Source: a virus
IMG/VR virus record: IMGVR_UViG_3300029988_000010
Span: 1 to 57,979 of that record
Strand: one strand, 5' to 3'
DNA: 57,979 nt
Shown: positions 52,701 through 57,979 of the stretch, in pieces
How positions within the stretch are numbered: position 1 is the first letter of the stretch
How the letters are laid out: each line of letters begins with the position of its first letter
Notes under the pieces: model-generated
The model's database searches: none
Seen by the model: the letters and a program-made list of their open reading frames with translations, nothing else
Told to the model about the DNA's origin: nothing
Translations under genes and position numbers: made by a program

Positions 52701-54799
52701 TGACCGATCAGCTCTCCCCCCTCGCCGTCCAGAACGCGCCGCTGCTGCGGGCCATCGCCTCGGGCACCTACGGCTCCCGCGCCGAACTGGCTGGCGCGGC
52801 GGACATCGTCGTCAACAATCTCAACCGCAAGCTGGAAAGCCTGCTGGCCGAGGGGTTGATCGTCTCCTGCGGCGACGCGACCTATGAGGTCGAACTGACC
52901 GATCTGGCGCGGCGCGCGCTGGCGGCCGTCGACGTGTTCGATGGCGCTCCAGCGACGGTCAACCAGCTCGCCGAACAGACGCTGATCCCGCTGGAGCTGC
53001 TCGACTTCAGTCCGTTCAATCCCCGCCGCGACGCGAGCCAATCCGACCTGCCGGCGCTAGCCGCGTCCATCGCCGACAAGGGCGTGATGCAGCCGATCAT
53101 GGTGCGGCCGATCCGCGCTCTCGGCCGCGAGGTTCGGTTCGAGATCATCATGGGTGAGCGGAGGGTGCGCGCCTCGCGTCTGGCGGTCGAACAGGGCTTG
53201 GTGAAACCGACCTTCGCCATACCCGCCCAGGTCCGCGACATGACCGACGACGAGGCTTTCGAAGCCGCCGGCGTCGAGAACTTGCATCGCGAGGATTTCC
53301 ACTGGCTGGACGAGGCGGAATGGTATCTCGGCCTCGCCGAACGCGGGCGATCTGCGGCGCAGATCATCCGCCTGATCGGCGAAGGCGGCCGCAAGAAGCG
53401 CACCATCCAGCAGTTCATCCAGGTCGCCCGCGAACTGGACGAAGACGCCAAGCGCCGAGCACGGCTGCCCGAGGGCGATCTGCGGCGCCTGTCGCTGGAG
53501 CAGGCCCGGTTCATGGTCGGCAACCGCCGCGAACGCCCGGCGCTGGAGCTATCGCCGAAGATGGCGCTGGCGATGGTCGAGCTGATCTTCTCCCGGCGCG
53601 AAGGCGAGTTGAAGGTCGGCGACGGCGTCATCGTCACCCCGTTGCACAAGCGTCCCCAAGGCGGCGCGCTGACCATTCTGGCGGACCGAAGCCTGACCCG
53701 CTTCACCGTGGCGCCCGGCGGCGTCATCGAGGCGCGCACGGCCTACACCGTCGACCTCGACAAGTGGCTGACCCAGATCGGCTTCATCACCGATCCCGCC
53801 AAGGCGCTCCACCAGGTCCGCGCCGCCGCCGTCGGCGAGCTGGCCGCGGCCCGCGTATCCGACGGGCAGTACCTGACGCCCGAACTTAACCCGCCGGAAC
53901 GTGTCGAACCGTCCGCGAGCCTCATGGGTGACGATGACGAACAGGTCGCGGAGGACGACGACGGCTTCCTGGATGATGATGACGCCTATGAAGCCGCCAT
54001 GGGCGACTTCCGCGCCAGAATCGACGATCTGGACGCCACCCCCTCAACCACTTATCCCGACGGCGGCGCGGCGCCCATAGTCGCGGTCGCACCTCTGATC
54101 CAAGTCGCGCCGGCCCACGCCCTGGTGATCAGCGAGCTGGCGCACGCGCTCCAGCGCCAGACCGAAACCGTCACCCCAGAGTCAGCTGGCGCCGCGCCGA
54201 GCGTGGCGATCCGCAACAGCTACTACAAGGACCCCATCGCCCAGGCGATGATCCACGACCGCCTGCTGATGTTCCTGACCCAGGGACCAAGCACCTATGC
54301 GGCCCTGACGCCCCGCGCCTATGCGTGGCTCGATCAGATCGGCGTCGATACTGACGAGGCCGGGCGCTTCGACATCAGCGACGACTCGCTGCGGTTCCAG
54401 CAGCTGCAACTGGGGCTGCCTGCCGGCCGCCATACCTACATGACCGAATGGCTACGCCCGGCTGAGCCGGAGGCCGCGCACGCCGTGCGCGACACGGAAG
54501 AACCGCTCAGCCCGGCGCAGGGCTCGCCCCACGGACCTGGCGGTTTCGTCGGCGACGCCTTCAGCCAGCAGCTGCGCGAGTCCGCCGACTCGGCGAGCGC
54601 CCAGACCCCGGTCGCGCCGACCTCGGTCCCGGCCGGAGTCCTGCAACGCCTGCTCGCCGCCGCGCGCGAAGCCAAGCGGCTGGTCGAACTGGGCACGACG
54701 ACGCGGCTCAAGACCGAAAGCGCCGAGCCCGGGCTGGCCATGCTCGCCGGCGCGATGGGTGACGCCGAGCGCGCGCTCGCGCCCAAGGCGGCGTCATGA
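52700..54799 (+). CDS. Large ParB/KorB-like protein fused to extra domains
   Basis: 699 residues. N-terminal winged helix (~10-75; LLRAIASGTYGSRAELAGAA). ParB core with the CTP-binding GERRVRASR (151-160) and ENLHREDF near 195, then a KorB-type HTH (RTIQQFIQVARELDEDAKRR). From ~300 extra beta-rich and acidic segments follow, then a long helical tail ending LVELGTTTRLKTES. No ParA is encoded in the window, so partition is unlikely; a regulatory or DNA-spreading role in early transcription or defence evasion is inferred. It exceeds usual ParB length (about 300) two-fold. Confidence 0.8.
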   Translation: MTDQLSPLAVQNAPLLRAIASGTYGSRAELAGAADIVVNNLNRKLESLLAEGLIVSCGDATYEVELTDLARRALAAVDVFDGAPATVNQLAEQTLIPLELLDFSPFNPRRDASQSDLPALAASIADKGVMQPIMVRPIRALGREVRFEIIMGERRVRASRLAVEQGLVKPTFAIPAQVRDMTDDEAFEAAGVENLHREDFHWLDEAEWYLGLAERGRSAAQIIRLIGEGGRKKRTIQQFIQVARELDEDAKRRARLPEGDLRRLSLEQARFMVGNRRERPALELSPKMALAMVELIFSRREGELKVGDGVIVTPLHKRPQGGALTILADRSLTRFTVAPGGVIEARTAYTVDLDKWLTQIGFITDPAKALHQVRAAAVGELAAARVSDGQYLTPELNPPERVEPSASLMGDDDEQVAEDDDGFLDDDDAYEAAMGDFRARIDDLDATPSTTYPDGGAAPIVAVAPLIQVAPAHALVISELAHALQRQTETVTPESAGAAPSVAIRNSYYKDPIAQAMIHDRLLMFLTQGPSTYAALTPRAYAWLDQIGVDTDEAGRFDISDDSLRFQQLQLGLPAGRHTYMTEWLRPAEPEAAHAVRDTEEPLSPAQGSPHGPGGFVGDAFSQQLRESADSASAQTPVAPTSVPAGVLQRLLAAAREAKRLVELGTTTRLKTESAEPGLAMLAGAMGDAERALAPKAAS
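54476..54490. repeat. GCGCACGSCGTGCGC palindrome, copy 9 of 9 (coding)
   Basis: Inside the C-terminal extension of the ParB-like gene, read as AHAVRD. Confidence 0.8.
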
Positions 54800-55116
54800 G
54801 CGACCTGCGCCTCGCGGAATTGCAACGCCTCGGCTCATGCGCGGTCTGCGGCAAGCAGCAGCTGGCGAGCGCCTTGCCATTGTTCTACGTCGTGGAAATC
54901 TCCCGAGCGGGCTTTGACGCCGGGGCCGTTCGGCGCGCCGCCGGCCTGGAGATGCAGATCGGCGCGCTCGCCTCGGTGATGGGTCCCGACGAAACGCTGG
55001 CCAAGGTCATCGACGGCCCGCACCGCGTGTTCGTCCACGAAACCTGCGCCGGCGATGTCGGGCATCTGCTCTGCCTCATCCCCGCTGAAACGTCAGACGA
55101 AGCGGTCGAGCCGTGA
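54796..55116 (+). CDS. Small hypothetical protein with CxxC
   Basis: 106 residues (MSDLRLAELQRLGSCAVCGK...). CAVC near the N-terminus and a late HETCAGDV could bind a metal. ATGA overlap with the ParB-like gene and GTGA overlap with the C5 methyltransferase gene. Function unknown. Confidence 0.62.
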   Translation: MSDLRLAELQRLGSCAVCGKQQLASALPLFYVVEISRAGFDAGAVRRAAGLEMQIGALASVMGPDETLAKVIDGPHRVFVHETCAGDVGHLLCLIPAETSDEAVEP

Positions 55117-57077
55117 CCGCCCGCAAGCTCCTCGTCGCCGACCTCCTCTGCGGCGCCGGCGGTTCCTCCACCGGCTGCGAGCGCGCCTTGGCGGACCTCG
55201 GCCGCGAGATGGAGCTGGTTTGCGTCAACCACTGGCCCACAGCCATCGAGACGCACCGCCGCATGCATCCCCGCGCGCGACACTACGTGCAGGACATCGC
55301 GACCGTGCGCCCGCACCTGCTGGTGCCGGAGGGCTATCTCGACCTGCTGATGGCCTCGCCCACCTGCACCCACCATTCGGTGGCGCGCGGCGGCAAGCCG
55401 ACCTCCGACCAGCAGCGCAGCGACCCCTGGCACATCATCACCTGGCTGACCGAGCTGCGGGTCAAGCGGATCATCATCGAGAATGTCTGGGAATTCGTAA
55501 AATGGGGTCCGGTCGATCCCAAGACGATGAAGCCGATCAAGGAGCGCGAGGGCGAATACTTCCGCGCCTGGATCGACACCCTTTGTCGCCTGCGATTCGA
55601 GCCGGAATGGCGCAAGCTAAACGCCGCCGACTATGGCGATGCCACCACCCGCCAGCGCTTCATCCTCATGGCCCGCAGCGACGGGCGGCGGGTGGTCTAT
55701 CCGGCGACGACCCACATGAAACACCCGCCGAAAGGGGTCGCGCTCGCGCCGACACTGACGTCCTGGCGCCCCGCGCGGGAGATCATCGACTTTTCGATCC
55801 GGGGGCGGTCGATCTTCAACCGCAAGAAAGACCTCGCACCCAAGACCATGGCCCGGATCTACGCCGGCGCGGTCAAGTTCGGTTGGCCCGCGCCCTATCT
55901 GGTGATCCTGCGCAACCACATGGCCGCGCGGGGGCTGGATCTGCCGGTCCCGACCATCGCCGCGAACGGGCTGCATATCGGGCTCGCCGAACCGGTGATC
56001 GTCAACCTCAAGGGCCGATCGACCGTTTCGGACGTCAACGAGCCGCTGCCGACGCAGACCGCCCATGCGGGCCACCTGTTCGCGGCCGAGGCGCTCATCC
56101 TGTCGACCCATAGCGGCGCGCCCCGGTCGGCGACCGATCCGCTTCCGGCGCTTACCACAGGCGGGGCCGGAGACGCCAACCACCCTGGCTGCGCGCGGCC
56201 GATGTTGGTCCAGCCCTTCATCGCCACAGTTGCGCACGGGACGGAGGATGGCGACACAGAGGGCCGGCGCTCTCACAGCCTCGACGATCCCCTCGGTGTC
56301 CAGCACGCTGGCGGCGGAACGTTCGCGCTCATTGAGCCCTTCATCCTGTCGCAGGCGTCGGGCGGCTCCCCGCGCGCGATTTCCGAGCCAAGCCCCTCGA
56401 CGCCGACCCATGGCGCTGCCGCGCTGATCGCGGCCTACTATTCGACGGGCGGCGCCGCGAACGTGCGAACCGACGCCGAGCCGCTAAGCCCGATCACCAC
56501 CAGAGACCGCCTGAGCCTGATCGTGCCGGTGACGCACACCCAACGCGGCAACCAGGCGCGCGACACCGCCGATCCGCTGCCGACGATGACCACGGCCAAG
56601 GGCGGCGAGTTCGCCATGGTCCTGCCGGTCACCCATCACGACAGCAGCGACCGGGTGCGCGACGACGGTGAGCCTCTTCCGACCGTGACCGGCGCCAACC
56701 GCGGCGAACTGGCCTTCATCACCGCCCAGCATGGTGAACGCGCCGGCCAGCCGCCGCGCGTGCACAGTGTTGGGGCGCCGACGCCGACGGTCGCGGCGAC
56801 AGGCCATGTCGATCTCGTTGAAGGCATCGTTGTCGACGGTGTCCGCTACGACATCCTGTTCCGCATGCTGGAGCCGCACGAGCTGGCGGCGGCGATGGGC
56901 TTCACCTCCGAAGATCAGGCCTACGAATTCGCCGGCACCAAGACCGACCAGATCAAGCAGATCGGCAACGCCGTAGCCGTCTCGATGATGAAGGCCTGCG
57001 TCGGCGCGATCATGGCCGACGCCGCGCCACGCAAGCGGCCAGCGTCGCCCGAAGCCCTCAGCGAGGAAGCCGCGTGA
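55113..57077 (+). CDS. C5 cytosine DNA methyltransferase with repeated target region
   Basis: 654 residues from GTG 55113. Motif I LLCGAGGSSTG; motif IV PTC with catalytic Cys85 (the family usually has PPC); motif VI ENV (123-125); motif VIII TRQRFILMARS. Residues ~290-560 contain recurring (D/E)PLPT-type units (EPLPTQTAHAG, DPLPALTTGG, DPLPTMTTAK, EPLPTVTGAN), forming a long repeated target region. Motifs IX/X are at the end (ELAAAMGF, IKQIGNAVAV). Phage copies guard DNA against restriction. Confidence 0.9.
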   Translation: MTARKLLVADLLCGAGGSSTGCERALADLGREMELVCVNHWPTAIETHRRMHPRARHYVQDIATVRPHLLVPEGYLDLLMASPTCTHHSVARGGKPTSDQQRSDPWHIITWLTELRVKRIIIENVWEFVKWGPVDPKTMKPIKEREGEYFRAWIDTLCRLRFEPEWRKLNAADYGDATTRQRFILMARSDGRRVVYPATTHMKHPPKGVALAPTLTSWRPAREIIDFSIRGRSIFNRKKDLAPKTMARIYAGAVKFGWPAPYLVILRNHMAARGLDLPVPTIAANGLHIGLAEPVIVNLKGRSTVSDVNEPLPTQTAHAGHLFAAEALILSTHSGAPRSATDPLPALTTGGAGDANHPGCARPMLVQPFIATVAHGTEDGDTEGRRSHSLDDPLGVQHAGGGTFALIEPFILSQASGGSPRAISEPSPSTPTHGAAALIAAYYSTGGAANVRTDAEPLSPITTRDRLSLIVPVTHTQRGNQARDTADPLPTMTTAKGGEFAMVLPVTHHDSSDRVRDDGEPLPTVTGANRGELAFITAQHGERAGQPPRVHSVGAPTPTVAATGHVDLVEGIVVDGVRYDILFRMLEPHELAAAMGFTSEDQAYEFAGTKTDQIKQIGNAVAVSMMKACVGAIMADAAPRKRPASPEALSEEAA

Positions 57078-57289
57078 TGCGCCAGGAATTCCTTCGCGAG
57101 GCCGGCGCGGCCATCGAACGCGCCCACAACTGGCTGCGCCATGCCGAGCTGGCGCGCGAGATCGGTCGCCCGTGGGCCGACTGCCTCGACTTCGCCCGCC
57201 TCTGCCTCACCGAGGCGACCGAGTACGTCGCCCACGCCCAACGGATCGACGCCCGCGCGCCCATCCATTCCATCCAGCAGCGCCTCTAA
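57077..57289 (+). CDS. Small helical protein
   Basis: 70 residues from ATG 57077 (MRQEFLREAGAAIERAHNWL, RHAELAREIGRPWADCLDFA). A two-helix, charged protein overlapping the methyltransferase stop by TGATG. Function unknown. Confidence 0.6.
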   Translation: MRQEFLREAGAAIERAHNWLRHAELAREIGRPWADCLDFARLCLTEATEYVAHAQRIDARAPIHSIQQRL

Positions 57290-57304
57290 CCAAAAGGGAA
57301 AACC

Positions 57305-57979
57305 ATGTCCAGTTCAACCACCATCAGCCTCGCCGACGTCACCCCGGAAATCGCCGCCGATAGCATCATGGCCTTCGCCCGCGAGGGCCGTTTGGTCCAA
57401 GGCCGATGGCACGGCCGGGGCGGCGGCGACGACGGAGCGGGCCGCGAGATCGCTTGCCTGCTCGGCTCGATCCATCCCGATATTAACGGGACCGGCGACT
57501 GCCCCGCATCGCTGATGCCGCGCTGGATGGCGCACCTGACCGTGCGCCTGTTCGACGGCGTTCCAGCGGCCACCGTGCGTCACTACGGCGAGGCCTACGC
57601 CACACGCATGCATCGCTGGGGCGCTCTCGATGGCGCCGGCTGGGAGCGCATCCGCAAGGCCTTCATCAGCGAGGTCATGTCCGGCGCGATGAAGCGCGCC
57701 GAGGAATTGGCGAAGGGCCACACGTCGCCACTGCTGACCGAGATCCGCACGGTCACCGACGAACTGCTGGCGATGCTCATGGGCGGTGTCGCGACTTGGT
57801 CAGAATACCGCGCCCTTCGAGATCGCGCCGCCAAACTGCGCTCAAAGGCCTGGACGGAATACCACGCCGCGCGCTCTCGCGCGGAGGTGGCGGCGGCGGC
57901 GGCGGTGGCGGCGGTGGCGGTGGTGGCGGCGGTGGAGGTGGCGGCGGTGGAGGTGGTGGCGGCGGCGGAGGTGGCGGCG
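57305..57979 (+). CDS. N-terminal part of the junction-spanning Ala/Val/Glu-rich protein
   Basis: ATG 57305 has an AAGGGAA ribosome site 5 bases upstream. The globular part (SLADVTPEIAADSIMAFARE, then GRWHGRGGGDDGAGREIACL, LGSIHPDINGTGDCPASLMP) fits phage proteins of unknown function with a helical, alanine-rich tail. From about residue 193 the sequence is Ala/Val/Glu only and runs off the window, continuing at base 3. The complete protein is about 289 residues if the left-end repeat length is right. Confidence 0.78.
   Translation, partial: MSSSTTISLADVTPEIAADSIMAFAREGRLVQGRWHGRGGGDDGAGREIACLLGSIHPDINGTGDCPASLMPRWMAHLTVRLFDGVPAATVRHYGEAYATRMHRWGALDGAGWERIRKAFISEVMSGAMKRAEELAKGHTSPLLTEIRTVTDELLAMLMGGVATWSEYRALRDRAAKLRSKAWTEYHAARSRAEVAAAAAVAAVAVVAAVEVAAVEVVAAAEVAA
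57840..57965. repeat. Terminal direct overlap, right copy
   Basis: Identical to bases 1-126. The last 14 bases (57966-57979) no longer match position for position, because the GGN units are arranged differently. Confidence 0.85.

Overview
The window looks like a complete, circular, temperate siphovirus genome of about 57.8 kb (GC-rich, tightly packed, mostly overlapping genes). Bases 1-126 are identical to 57840-57965, and one open reading frame runs off the right end (from 57305) and continues in frame at the left end (to 335), so the contig closes on itself inside a GGN-repeat gene. High GC, a tail module resembling the Rhodobacter gene transfer agent (DUF2460, DUF2163, NlpC/P60, tip protein) and Caulobacterales-like intergenic palindromes suggest an alphaproteobacterial host, perhaps Caulobacterales; this host call is inference. 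No tRNA, rRNA or CRISPR was seen, and no gene-free stretch exceeds about 240 bases.

Layout. (1) Rightward arm, 51821 through the junction to 5557: small membrane protein, acyl-carrier-like protein, a 699-residue ParB-like protein, a C5 DNA methyltransferase, the Ala/Val/Glu-rich protein, ASCH protein, DHH phosphoesterase, small zinc proteins, an AlpA/Xis-like protein and a large serine integrase. (2) Control region 49.5-51.6 kb: LexA/CI-like repressor, a divergent Cro-like gene, repeated operator candidates, and a secreted moron protein. (3) Leftward early arm 49518-38814: ATGA-coupled genes including a DnaA domain-IV-like protein, MazG-like protein, DNA N-methyltransferase, sliding clamp, PD-(D/E)XK nuclease, SNF2-type helicase, an initiator-like gene with an internal iteron array (probable origin) and a NusG-like antiterminator. 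(4) Leftward late arm 38628-5623: HNH, TerS, TerL, portal, a capsid protein, protease, a second capsid protein, a small head protein, then an accessory glycan island (methyltransferase-glycosyltransferase, GH26-like and GH16 hydrolases), neck, tail tube, G/GT chaperones, tape measure, GTA-like tail tip, then a lysis module (holin-like, GH19 endolysin, PLD-like protein, two lipoproteins, class-3 lipase, membrane coiled coil) ending at a strong terminator at 5556-5588.

The most unusual signal is a family of dispersed two-stem hairpins in the intergenic gaps of the late operon (9.7-37.7 kb). Each has a variable outer stem, a conserved CAAGCA on one side and G(G/A)T on the other, and a variable inner hairpin often containing GCGAAGC. 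Both stems change in sequence while keeping complementarity, most copies sit directly upstream of a start codon, three are in tandem beside the glycan island, and a half copy lies in frame inside the terminase gene.
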